The translations under genes were made by a program, and so were the position numbers. This document shows, piece by piece, positions 33,443 to 41,183 of a stretch of DNA of 41,183 nucleotides. The notes under the pieces were generated by a model. The model did not search any database. It was not told the DNA's origin and was given only the letters and a program-made list of their open reading frames with translations. Each line of letters opens with the position of its first letter. The stretch's first letter is position 1. This DNA is from Caryophanales bacterium UBA4855 (GTDB lineage Bacteria; Bacillota_I; Bacilli_A; RFN20; CAG-826). The DNA is taken from NCBI GenBank assembly GCA_002399785.1, contig DHEH01000004.1, positions 108,735 through 149,917 on the forward strand, given 5' to 3'.

Positions 33443-33507
33443 ATCGGGATCGAACCGACGACCTCATCGTTGCGAACGATGCGCTCTCCCAACTGAGCTA
33501 TTGCCCC
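33432..33507 (-). tRNA. tRNA-Ala (anticodon CGC)
   Basis: The 76 nt minus-strand gene folds as a full cloverleaf: acceptor GGGGCAA/TTGCTCC, D arm GCTC-AGTTGGGA-GAGC, anticodon stem CATCG/CGATG with loop TTCGCAA (anticodon CGC, reading GCG), and T arm GTCGG-TTCGATC-CCGAT. The CCA is encoded. A ~120 nt trailer and a terminator follow. A copy of its 3' end lies 2.4 kb downstream. Confidence 0.95.
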
Positions 33508-33620
33508 AAACCTCTATTATATTATCATTATATTCATTAAAATTATAACTGTCTTTTTAATTTTATAGAGTAAAGAAGCAATTTATCTTATAATAAATAA
33601 AAGTTGAGGTGATTACACAT

Positions 33621-34079
33621 ATGAATAAGTTTATGAAAGTTGCTATTGAAGAAGCTTACGAGGGTATTAAACATGGCGATGGAGGACCGTTCGGAGCTGT
33701 TATAGTTAAAAATGGAGAAATAATTGGTAAAGGACACAATTGTGTCGTTAAAGAAAAAGATCCAACATGCCATGGAGAAATGGAAGCAATACACCAAGCA
33801 TGTAAAACATTAAATAATTTTGATTTGACGGGTTGCGATATATACACAACCGGTCAACCTTGCCCAATGTGTTTAGGTGCACTACTTTGGGCTCATTTAG
33901 ATAACATATATTTCGGTTGTGATTATCAAGACACAAACGATATTGGCTTTTCAGATGAACAATATAATGAAAAAATGTCTATCGAAGAACAAAAAAAGTA
34001 TTTAAAACAAATATCTCATGAAGAATGTCTTAAATTATACGAAGACTATAAAAATATAAAAAATAAGACACATTATTAA
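33621..34079 (+). CDS. Cytidine/guanine-deaminase-family nucleoside deaminase
   Basis: The 152-residue zinc hydrolase deaminates a purine or pyrimidine base. The zinc motifs CHGEMEAI (His and catalytic Glu, ~res 54-61) and TTGQPCPMCLGAL (two Cys, ~res 80-92) are intact. The pattern GDGGPFGAVIVKNGEIIGKGHN and the C-terminus FSDEQYNEKMSIEEQKKYL resemble guanine deaminases of the GuaD type rather than tRNA adenosine deaminase TadA. The ATG at 33621 has AGGTGA 8 nt upstream and is preferred to the GTG at 33609. A TATAAT box lies ~15 nt before the binding site. It reads away from the tRNA gene and is 43 bp before the Y-family polymerase gene. Confidence 0.85.
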   Translation: MNKFMKVAIEEAYEGIKHGDGGPFGAVIVKNGEIIGKGHNCVVKEKDPTCHGEMEAIHQACKTLNNFDLTGCDIYTTGQPCPMCLGALLWAHLDNIYFGCDYQDTNDIGFSDEQYNEKMSIEEQKKYLKQISHEECLKLYEDYKNIKNKTHY

Positions 34080-34110
34080 GGTTTTCTTATAATAAAACTA
34101 AGCCTTATTT

Positions 34111-34125
34111 TATAATATAAATATG
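34111..34125 (+). promoter_or_regulatory. -10 box of the Y-family polymerase gene, leaderless
   Basis: TATAAT (34111-34116) is 6 nt before the ATG at 34123, with no Shine-Dalgarno. Transcription from it would begin at or near the start codon. No LexA-type box was recognised and the -35 zone is weak. Confidence 0.45.
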
Positions 34126-35373
34126 GAAAACTGGATTGCCGTTATTGATGTAAAAGCTTTTTATGCTTCTTTTGAGTGTCACGAAAGAGGATTAGATCCT
34201 TTTTTGACTCCACTAGCCGTAACTGACACAACAAGAAAAGAATCGACTATTGTTTTAAGTGTTTCGCCATACTTAAAAGCTATGGGAGTATCTAGTAGAT
34301 GTCGTCGAAAAGATTTACCAACAAATATTCCTAATATGATATATGCGATTCCCCAAATGGAAAAATATGTAAAATGCTCAGCTCAAATTGTTTCCATCTT
34401 TTTAGATTTTGTTGCTCAAGACGATATTCATGTTTATTCAATTGATGAATCATTTATTAATCTTGGGCCTTATCTTGAGCTTTATAACACCACTCCTGAA
34501 GGTTTATGTAAAATGATTCAAACCAAAATATATAAAGAAACAGGATTGCTTGTTACTTGTGGTATCGGGCCTAATATGTTTTTAGCTAAAATGGCTGATG
34601 ATAAAGATGCTAAAAACGCTCCTGGATATATTGCGAAATGGACTAAAGAAGATATACCTAAAAAGTTATGGCCAATCCGTCCTCTTAAAGAAATGTGGGG
34701 GATTAGCAGCGGATATCAAGAAAGATTGAACACTTTTGGTTTATATTCTGTCTACGATCTTGCTCATTATGACAAACAATTTTTAATTAAAAAATTGGGT
34801 GTCATGGGTGAAGAATTGCGGAATCATGCTAACGGAATTGATGACACTAATATTCGTGAAAAATATATACCAATGTCAAAAAACTTGTCTTTAGGTCAAG
34901 TTTTAATGCGTGATTATAATTATAAAGAAATACCTTTAATCATTAAGGAAATGACAGATGATTTAGCATGCAGAATGAGAGCTAATTTCTTAGAAACTTC
35001 GTGCGTTTATCTTTCGATTGGTTATTCCACTAACGATGGAGGCGGCGGTTTTTCTCATCAAGCTGAATTAATGATGCCTACTGATCTTAATAAAGATTTA
35101 TATAAAGCTTTAATTTATATTTATGATAAATTTGTTGAAAATAAACCTATCAGACAAATAGGTATTTCGTTTGCAAAATTAACTAGACCCCAAAGTAAAC
35201 AATTATCATTATTTCAAAGTGCTGAAAGCGAAGAACAAGAAGAAAATATGTATCGCGCAATGGATGAAGTTCAAGCCAAATATGGTAAGAATAAACTATT
35301 AAGAACTAGCGCTTTAAAATCATCTAGCACAGCAAAAATTAGACACGAACAAATAGGCGGACATAAAAAATAA
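34123..35373 (+). CDS. Y-family DNA polymerase (DinB/UvrX/UmuC type)
   Basis: The 416-residue translesion polymerase copies damaged templates. The palm holds VIDVKAFYASFECHE (first metal Asp, ~res 8) and VYSIDESFINL (DE pair, ~res 104-108). The nucleotide-binding loop is VLSVSPYLKAMGVSSRCR. The helix-hairpin-helix thumb has MWGISSGYQERLNTFGLYSVYDLA, and the little finger follows to ~380. The C-terminus LSLFQSAESEEQEEN looks like a beta-clamp-binding motif (QLSLF, ~res 362). The Cys-rich first motif and the length fit the Firmicute UvrX/YqjW branch better than DinB proper. It converges with the acetyltransferase-like gene, stops 3 bp apart. Confidence 0.88.
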   Translation: MENWIAVIDVKAFYASFECHERGLDPFLTPLAVTDTTRKESTIVLSVSPYLKAMGVSSRCRRKDLPTNIPNMIYAIPQMEKYVKCSAQIVSIFLDFVAQDDIHVYSIDESFINLGPYLELYNTTPEGLCKMIQTKIYKETGLLVTCGIGPNMFLAKMADDKDAKNAPGYIAKWTKEDIPKKLWPIRPLKEMWGISSGYQERLNTFGLYSVYDLAHYDKQFLIKKLGVMGEELRNHANGIDDTNIREKYIPMSKNLSLGQVLMRDYNYKEIPLIIKEMTDDLACRMRANFLETSCVYLSIGYSTNDGGGGFSHQAELMMPTDLNKDLYKALIYIYDKFVENKPIRQIGISFAKLTRPQSKQLSLFQSAESEEQEENMYRAMDEVQAKYGKNKLLRTSALKSSSTAKIRHEQIGGHKK

Positions 35374-35376
35374 TGG

Positions 35377-36027
35377 TCATTGACCAATGAATTTTAAAAT
35401 TTCTTGTTCAATCAATAAGAAAAACTTACAAGCTAAATAACCATCAGCTGCAGCATGGTTTAATCTGATTGAAACAGGCATCATCAACTTGCCATTTTCT
35501 TCACGATATTTTCCCCAATTGATAATTGGTAAAAAGTATAGATAACCATCAGGTAACTCTAATGAGAAACCATCATAAGAAAACCATGGCATAAATGACG
35601 CATCAAAATATGAAGAATAATCTTCTTTTTTATTAGGTTTATATTTATGTTCTTTAGCTAATTGAATATCTAAGCTAACATTTTTATAAAAGTTTGCATA
35701 ATTAATATCGAATTTGGTATGAACAGGCGTACAAGTTTCTTTTATCTCATCAAAAACATAATGAGTTACACCGACTTCCTCAAAAACACCTAATTTTTTA
35801 TTTTTATAATCGTAAATCATCTTATAATCATCGCGAGAGTTTACAACTTTCGCGATGATATAGAGACAATTAATATAGAATTTAGTTTTATTGTTTTTCG
35901 AATATTCTACAAATTTAGTTACATCAATTCTTCCTGTCATTTCAAAAGAACACATAAAATCTTTTGTGAAACGATCAAATGATTCTTTTCTATAATATTG
36001 TTCAATATTAATGGCCTTAATTTTCAT
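35377..36027 (-). CDS. Chloramphenicol-acetyltransferase-like protein
   Basis: The 216-residue protein has the CAT fold of acetyl-CoA acyltransferases. The active-site motif near the C-terminus is RLNHAAADGYLACKFF (His then xxxDG), and the N-terminus FDRFTKDFMCSFEMTGRIDVT matches CAT. The first His of the usual HH pair is Asn, though the second, catalytic, is kept. Resistance cannot be inferred; many CAT-like proteins lack it. It begins right after repeat copy 6, and the 21 bases between the ATPase stop and its ATG hold only that repeat, with no Shine-Dalgarno. Confidence 0.82.
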   Translation of the reverse strand: MKIKAINIEQYYRKESFDRFTKDFMCSFEMTGRIDVTKFVEYSKNNKTKFYINCLYIIAKVVNSRDDYKMIYDYKNKKLGVFEEVGVTHYVFDEIKETCTPVHTKFDINYANFYKNVSLDIQLAKEHKYKPNKKEDYSSYFDASFMPWFSYDGFSLELPDGYLYFLPIINWGKYREENGKLMMPVSIRLNHAAADGYLACKFFLLIEQEILKFIGQ

Positions 36028-36055
36028 AAAATAATAGGGATTAGCAAGCTATTTT
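36028..36055 (-). repeat. Dispersed 3'-end repeat, copy 6
   Basis: Minus strand AGCTTGCTAATCCCTAT then TATTTT. It overlaps the stop codon of the P-type ATPase and ends one base before the ATG of the acetyltransferase-like gene, filling the whole gap. Confidence 0.75.
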
Positions 36056-38868
36056 GCTTTTTTCACCTTTTTTATAATCCACTTAACACAAACATAAATT
36101 TCATGATAAACAAGAGGAGCAAAAGCACAAGCAAGGGTAATTAACCAATGTGCCCAATCCATATTAGCAGTACTAAATACATCGCTAACCCCTGGAGTCT
36201 CAATAACAAATAATTGAAGACCAACACCAAGAAGCATAGCAATTAAGATCATCCAATTTTTACTCTTAAAGATGTGAATAAATGATCTTTCGGTATTTGA
36301 CATACAAAGCATATTTAATAATTCAGAGAAAGCTAAAGCAGTAAAAGCCATAGTTTGTGCTAAATGTAAATTACTTGCATTACTATAGAATGTATTGATA
36401 GCTGAATAAGTAAATTGACCATTCATCCAAGCATTAGATAAATAAGCTAAAATTACCGAAACAGTAATAATTGCACCATAGAGAATAGTATTTTTTAATC
36501 CACCTCTAGCAAATAAACTTTCATTAGCTTTTCTTGGCTTTTCATCCATTATTCCAGGTTCTTTAGGATCCATTCCTAAAGCAATTGCAGGTAATGAATC
36601 AGTAATTAAATTAATCCATAATAAGTGAATTGCAATAAATGGAGTTGGAAATCCAACGCAAATTATAAAGAACATAACTAAAACTTCACTAATATTACTG
36701 CTTAATAAGAAGATAACGGTCTTTTTAATATTGGCATAAATTGCTCTTCCTTCTTCAACAGCTTTTTCAATACTGGCAAAATTGTCGTCAGTTAAAACCA
36801 TATCGGCGGCACCTTTGGCAACATCGGTGCCAGTAATTCCCATAGCAATACCGATATCAGCAGCTTTTAAGCTAGGTGCATCATTAACGCCATCACCAGT
36901 CATAGCAACGATGTTGCCATTTTTAATTAAAGCTTTAACGATACTAACTTTATTTTCTGGAGAAACACGAGCAAATACTCTAACAAGTTTAACGGCTTCT
37001 TGAATTTGCTCAGGAGTCATTGTGTCAAGTTCAGCACCAAACATACATTGAGATTTCTTTTCCGCTATACCTAAATCTTTAGCAATAGCAAAAGCAGTAT
37101 CTTTATGATCACCAGTTATCATAATCGTAGTAATTCCAGCCTTTTTAAATGTAGCAACGGCAGGTTTTGCTTCAAGTCTAGGAGGATCAATCATCGCAAC
37201 TAAACCAACAAAAACTAATTTTTCTTCAAGAATCTTATCCTTATAATCCATTGCAAGAGCAAGAACTCTAAGAGCTTTATCACTAAAAGTTAAATTAGCA
37301 TCATTAATTTTTTTAATATCTTCATCTGTTATCTTTCTAATAATACCTTTATCAAGAATTCTATCAGTTCTAGCAAGAATACTATCTAAAGCACCTTTTG
37401 TGTAAACTATATTTTTAACACTTTCTTTGTGCATTGTTGACATCATCTTACGAACACTATCAAATGGTAATTCATCAATACGTGGAGTCGCTTCTTCTAA
37501 TTCTTTTTTATGCATATCAAAAGCATTAGCGAAAACTACTAAAGCAATCTCAGTTGGATCGCCATATAAACCTTCATCAACAGTAGCGTTGCTACATAAA
37601 GACATACCCTTGGCAAGGGTTTTTAAATCTTGAGCCGTCGAATTTATTAAGAAATCTTTAGTTTTATAGAAAGTATCATCACAATAAGCTTCTAAAACAG
37701 TCATTTTATTTTGAGTTAAAGTTCCAGTCTTATCAGAACAGACGACACTAACTGCACCAAGCGTTTCAACACTTGGTAATTTTCTAACAATTGTTTTAGC
37801 CTTAACCATACGTTGAACACCAATTGATAAAACAATAGTGACGATAGCAGCTAAACCCTCAGGAACAGCAGCGACTGCTAAAGCAATTGCGGCTAAAACA
37901 GCATCGATCCAAGCATCAACTTGTCCACTCATGCCATTTACAAAAATCCAAATAATATCAACAAGTAAAACAGCAACAACAATAATAATGGTTAAGATAC
38001 CTAAAGATTTTGATAATTTATCAAGGTTCTTTTGAAGAGGAGTTTCTCCATCTTCTTCACTATCAAGAGCAGTAGCAATCTTACCAATTTCGGTGTCCAT
38101 ACCGGTAGAAATAACAATTCCGGTTCCTCTACCATAAGTAACAGGAGTCGACATAAAAGCACAATTAGTTCTGTCTCCAGCACCCATTTTTGTTTCAAAG
38201 GTTACTTGAGCATTCTTTTCCACAGGAACAGATTCACCAGTCAAACTTGATTCGTTTGCTTTTAAATTTATAGATTCAATTAATCTTAAATCGGCACCAA
38301 TCGTATCGCCTTCTTCTAAAATAACAATATCTCCAGGAACTAATTCGCTGGATTTAATTTTAAATCTTTTGCCGTCTCTAACAACAGTTGATTCAGGACT
38401 AGACATTTGTTTAAGAGCATCAAGAGATGATTGAGCTTTAATTTCTTGAACAGTACCGATGACTGAATTAAGAATGATAACAGTCAAAATAATTATGACA
38501 TCTGGCCAATCTCCAACGTCAAGAAATGGATTTATTACTGAATTTCCATTAGCATCAATCCATCCGTTGTTTGCAACGGATATCGTGTCATAGATTGAAA
38601 TTGCAATGGTGATTGCGATTGCTGCAAACAAAATATAAATCATTGGATTCTTCATTTGCTCAAAGAAAATTTGAATCCAAGTTTTTTTCTTACTTTCTTT
38701 TAATTTATTAGGTCCGTATTTTTCAATACGCGCCTTCGCTTCTTCACTTGTTAATCCTTTTTTTGGATCAGTTTCAAGTTCTGAAACAGTTTCTTCAATA
38801 GAACGAGTTTCATAAAAAACTCTAGAAGATTTTTCGCTACTAACGACTACATTATCTTTTTTTCCCAT
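36049..38868 (-). CDS. P2-type cation ATPase, probably Mn2+ (or Ca2+) exporter
   Basis: The 939-residue membrane pump uses ATP to export a divalent cation. Motifs in order: NKLKESKKKTWIQIFFEQMKNP, the actuator loop SSLTGESVPVEK (~res 205), M4 AAVPEGLAAIVTI (ion site Glu), the phosphorylation site CSDKTGTLTQNK (Asp ~379), KGALDSIL and TGDGVNDAPSLKAADIG, then M5-M10 with NLITDSLPAIALGMDP (ion-site Asn/Asp in M6). This is the Ca2+/Mn2+ (PMCA/SERCA-like) bacterial group. The leader carries a yybP-ykoY Mn2+ riboswitch, which points to manganese efflux. AAGGAG lies 7 nt before the ATG. Length and motifs are intact. Confidence 0.93.
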   Translation of the reverse strand: MGKKDNVVVSSEKSSRVFYETRSIEETVSELETDPKKGLTSEEAKARIEKYGPNKLKESKKKTWIQIFFEQMKNPMIYILFAAIAITIAISIYDTISVANNGWIDANGNSVINPFLDVGDWPDVIIILTVIILNSVIGTVQEIKAQSSLDALKQMSSPESTVVRDGKRFKIKSSELVPGDIVILEEGDTIGADLRLIESINLKANESSLTGESVPVEKNAQVTFETKMGAGDRTNCAFMSTPVTYGRGTGIVISTGMDTEIGKIATALDSEEDGETPLQKNLDKLSKSLGILTIIIVVAVLLVDIIWIFVNGMSGQVDAWIDAVLAAIALAVAAVPEGLAAIVTIVLSIGVQRMVKAKTIVRKLPSVETLGAVSVVCSDKTGTLTQNKMTVLEAYCDDTFYKTKDFLINSTAQDLKTLAKGMSLCSNATVDEGLYGDPTEIALVVFANAFDMHKKELEEATPRIDELPFDSVRKMMSTMHKESVKNIVYTKGALDSILARTDRILDKGIIRKITDEDIKKINDANLTFSDKALRVLALAMDYKDKILEEKLVFVGLVAMIDPPRLEAKPAVATFKKAGITTIMITGDHKDTAFAIAKDLGIAEKKSQCMFGAELDTMTPEQIQEAVKLVRVFARVSPENKVSIVKALIKNGNIVAMTGDGVNDAPSLKAADIGIAMGITGTDVAKGAADMVLTDDNFASIEKAVEEGRAIYANIKKTVIFLLSSNISEVLVMFFIICVGFPTPFIAIHLLWINLITDSLPAIALGMDPKEPGIMDEKPRKANESLFARGGLKNTILYGAIITVSVILAYLSNAWMNGQFTYSAINTFYSNASNLHLAQTMAFTALAFSELLNMLCMSNTERSFIHIFKSKNWMILIAMLLGVGLQLFVIETPGVSDVFSTANMDWAHWLITLACAFAPLVYHEIYVCVKWIIKKVKKAK

Positions 38869-38890
38869 AATTTAGCTCCTTTAGATAATA

Positions 38891-38975
38891 AATCATGGTC
38901 TCGCTAATTCACTCGTATATAACCGGGTTTTATCCGTGTTGTCGGTTTTATATACTTCGCTACTCCCCATAGACA
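38891..38975 (-). promoter_or_regulatory. yybP-ykoY (Mn2+) riboswitch
   Basis: On the minus strand GGGGAGTAGC (38968-38959) and GCGAGACC (38904-38897) are the two conserved strands of the yybP-ykoY aptamer. TATGG before the first and CCATG at the end of the second can form P1. Between them ACCG...CGGT arms can fold. It is followed after ~20 nt by the AAGGAG site of the P-type ATPase gene, so control of translation start is likely. A hairpin (ACATATAT/ATATATGT, ~38973-38993) lies just upstream. Confidence 0.88.
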
Positions 38976-39063
38976 TATATTTTAGATATATGTTGGTCAC
39001 TTTTCAACATAATAAAATAATATTATATATACTTAATAAACATAAAAATTGTTAAAAATTCTA

Positions 39064-39091
39064 AAAATAATGAGGATTTGCAGTGGATTTT
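39064..39091 (-). repeat. Dispersed 3'-end repeat, copy 7
   Basis: Minus strand ATCCACTGCAAATCCTCAT then TATTTT, 2 nt after the stop of the GGDEF/EAL gene. Two to three substitutions from the consensus. Confidence 0.75.
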
Positions 39092-39093
39092 GA

Positions 39094-41183
39094 CTAATCT
39101 TTAAATTCAGCATACATACAATCGTTTTTAGTAGTATGTTTAATTTTGTATAAAGCAAAATCAGCACGTTTCATAACATCTTCAAACGATTCATTAGAAT
39201 GATGAATTGCGAACCCAATCGAACAAGAAAAATTCCGTTTAATATCATCAATAATTAACTCATTAACTTTTTTATTTATTTCTTTGCACTTTTCTAGTAA
39301 AACCTTTTTCGAATCAAGACTCTTAATAACAACTACAAATTCATTACCACCAAAACGAGCCACAATATCTTGGTTTCTAAATTCACCAAATAGAAGTTGA
39401 GAAACAACTTTAATTAAAAGATCTCCATATAAATGACCATAAAAATCATTGCAAGTTTTAAGATTGTCAATATCAATCATTAAAAAGCTATAACTAGAAG
39501 CATCTTCTGAATTATCTAATTTAAAATACAAACCGTGTCTATTTAATAAACTCGTTAACTCATCTTTATAAGCTTTATCTGATAGCAAAAATTCTTCATT
39601 AACTAATTTTTCTTCATGATAAATAAATTTACATTTTTCTGCTGATTTATTAATTTTATGTAGCACTAGCGGCATATTATAAGGTTTTGAAATATAATAA
39701 TCTGCTCCATATTTAACAAGCAGGACTTCACTTTCAAGTTTACTTACATTCGACAAAATAATAGGTATTTGATTTAAAAATGGGACACTTTTAACTTTAT
39801 CAATAAAATCAAAACTTCTGATTCAAAAATACTTGGCGGAACTATAAAAAGCGATATGAACATTTTGCATTTCTTTACAAAAGCAAAAGCCTCAGTTCCT
39901 TTGGTAAAAGAGTAAACGTTATAATATTTTTCGTTTCGTTTTATTAAAGAATTCTTTTTGTTCTTTTCCGGATCGACGACAATGAGGTTAGTTTCTTTTT
40001 TTATAACAGTATAATCATCGTAATTAATATTCTTTTCAATCTTATTGTAATCGTTATTGTCGTAAATATTTACATTGGCCATATAATTTATTAAATCATC
40101 TGTTTTCATTGGTCTTGAGAAAAAATATCCTTGTCCATAAGAACAACCTAATTGTCTCATTAAATTGACATCATCAATTTTTTCAACACCTTCGACAACA
40201 ATTCGAACATTGTTCCACTTAACAAGAGAAACAAGGAAACTTATAAAAGAATAATTTGAATTATAAATATTGCTATTATTTCTAAAATAATTAGTGCCAA
40301 TCTTTAAATAATCTAAAGGTAAAGATGAAAGCATATTTAGCGAAGTATATCCTCGACCAAAATTATCCATTTCGATTCCAACCCCAAAATTCTTTAACTC
40401 TTTTATAGTGTTAATGGTAAATTTCGAATTTTCTATATAAGCCATTTCGGTTAATTCAATATGAATCAAATTTGAAGGAACATCGTATTTTTCAATAATA
40501 TCAATAATTTTCTTCGATAACAATGTATCTCTAAAATCGATTCTAGAAAAATTAAAAGAAACAGGAATAACATGAAAATTCTCTTTTATTAACCTCGATA
40601 ACGTTTTACAAATTGCTCTCCAAAATATAGAGATCAAATCTTTTAATAATTCCGTTTTCTTCAAAAATATGAATAAATTTTGTAGGTTCTAGTATACCTC
40701 CAGCCTCAGTATCCCATCTTGCTAAACCTTCGCAGCCAATAATTGTATTAGTTTCAATATCAACTTTTGGCTGATAATATACCTCAAACTTTCTTTATTT
40801 AATTCCTCTATCGAACGCTTCTTCTAAATTAGGTTCTCCAGCCAATTCTTTAACAATTGGTTCGGTAAAATACCCACTAATTTTAATATCTTCAGTTTTT
40901 GCGGCTGATAAAGCAATACCGGCACATCTAAAAGCAGAATAAACGTCTTCGTTATTATCTTGAATATCATAAACACCAAATTTAAAATCAAAATCTTTAA
41001 CATGTAATTTAAGATTTATTTCAATTTTTAAATTTGCAAAATATTTCTCACAAAAATCTTTTCTTTTTGCAAGAATCCAAAACATATCTTCACTAGCTGC
41101 TCCAACCAAGTAAAAATCATCTTTCTTTTTAAGACAATCACTAACTTTTGATAGCATACTAACGGAATATTTCATGCCATAAC
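39094..41183 (-). pseudogene. Composite GGDEF-EAL-receiver-GGDEF protein, broken and cut by the window edge
   Basis: The frame is open at the right edge (Y-G-M-K at 41181), so the 5' end is missing. Order seen: end of a divergent GGDEF (to ~40830), EAL-like domain (~40790-40060), degenerate receiver (~40000-39640), GGDEF (~39600-39094). An in-frame TAA at 40795, a +1 change near 40607 and a -1 change near 39820 break it. The EAL domain has EGLAR for EALVR, DNFG for DDFG and IGT for the IDK motif, so it cannot hydrolyse c-di-GMP by the usual mechanism. The receiver lacks the phosphoacceptor Asp (FIVPPSIF). The last domain has GGNEF and an RNQD I-site five residues before it, so it may bind c-di-GMP. 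Confidence 0.75.

Noticed and set aside
34081..34122. LexA/SOS box before the Y-family polymerase
   Set aside because: No recognisable CGAAC-type dyad in the short gap.
34694..34718. An eighth possible copy of the dispersed repeat (TGGGGGATTAGCAGCGGATA) inside the Y-family polymerase gene
   Set aside because: It encodes the conserved MWGI motif of the thumb and lacks the TATTTT end; the likeness is probably chance.
259..41183. Mollicutes genetic code (TGA = Trp)
   Set aside because: Intact genes end in TGA and use TGG for Trp; the single TGA at a Trp site is in a pseudogene.
1..41183. CRISPR array, prophage or plasmid replication genes
   Set aside because: No regularly spaced repeats, cas genes, phage structural genes or replication initiators were seen.

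Overview
The window is AT-rich DNA from a low-G+C Gram-positive bacterium. Gene content (rex-adhE, a DeoR-type regulator with nagA and a phosphofructokinase, several lipoproteins, LytTR signalling, AGGAG-type ribosome binding sites) fits a fermentative, probably host-associated member of the Bacilli/Erysipelotrichia or a Mollicutes-related lineage. TGA is used as a stop (mutarotase-like gene, CDF transporter, AAA ATPase) and Trp is TGG, so the code is standard. No species is claimed.

Layout. 1-5.76 kb: a DeoR-family regulator whose promoter is covered by GTTTCG/CGAAAC operators, an aldose-epimerase-like gene, nagA, a phosphofructokinase, and a class II aldolase gene. The aldolase gene carries the same operator upstream but is interrupted by six +1 indels. 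5.77-9.06 kb: rex and adhE, a redox-controlled fermentation operon. 9.1-12.6 kb: a small membrane protein, an OmpR-type regulator with a tandem direct repeat at its promoter, a PAP2 phosphatase and a CDF metal transporter. 13.3-25.1 kb: a long minus-strand block for surface glycan work. In transcription order it holds a Big2/carbohydrate-binding lipoprotein, a metallophosphoesterase lipoprotein, a doubly anchored GH3 with swapped domain order, a cytosolic GH3, a membrane protein with a coiled-coil tail, and a GT2 glycosyltransferase. 25.6-27.7 kb: an AgrC/LytTR-like two-component pair that may control the block.

27.8-33.5 kb is a damaged, mobile region. An IS of the ISNCY/IS1202 type sits between a 5'-truncated secreted-protein gene and the first ~50 codons of a GH5 endoglucanase. 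Next comes a 2.4 kb segment with an AAA/DUF4143 ATPase and a decayed COG2865 gene, flanked by two copies of the 3' end of tRNA-Ala(CGC), as expected for a small integrated element. 33.6-41.2 kb: a nucleoside deaminase, a Y-family DNA polymerase, a chloramphenicol-acetyltransferase-like protein, a cation P-type ATPase behind a clear yybP-ykoY (Mn2+) riboswitch, and the 3' part of a broken GGDEF/EAL gene running off the right edge.

Two features cut across these regions. A ~28 bp repeat with core TCCCTTGCnAATCCCCAT occurs seven times, always intergenic at the 3' end of a gene, and six copies lie in the sense orientation of that gene. Several genes (OmpR-type regulator, PAP2, Y-polymerase, GH5 lipoprotein) have a TATAAT box only 6-9 nt before the ATG and no Shine-Dalgarno, which suggests leaderless mRNAs. 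Indels in several genes (aldolase, transposase, GGDEF/EAL) may be real decay or sequencing error; this cannot be settled from one sequence.
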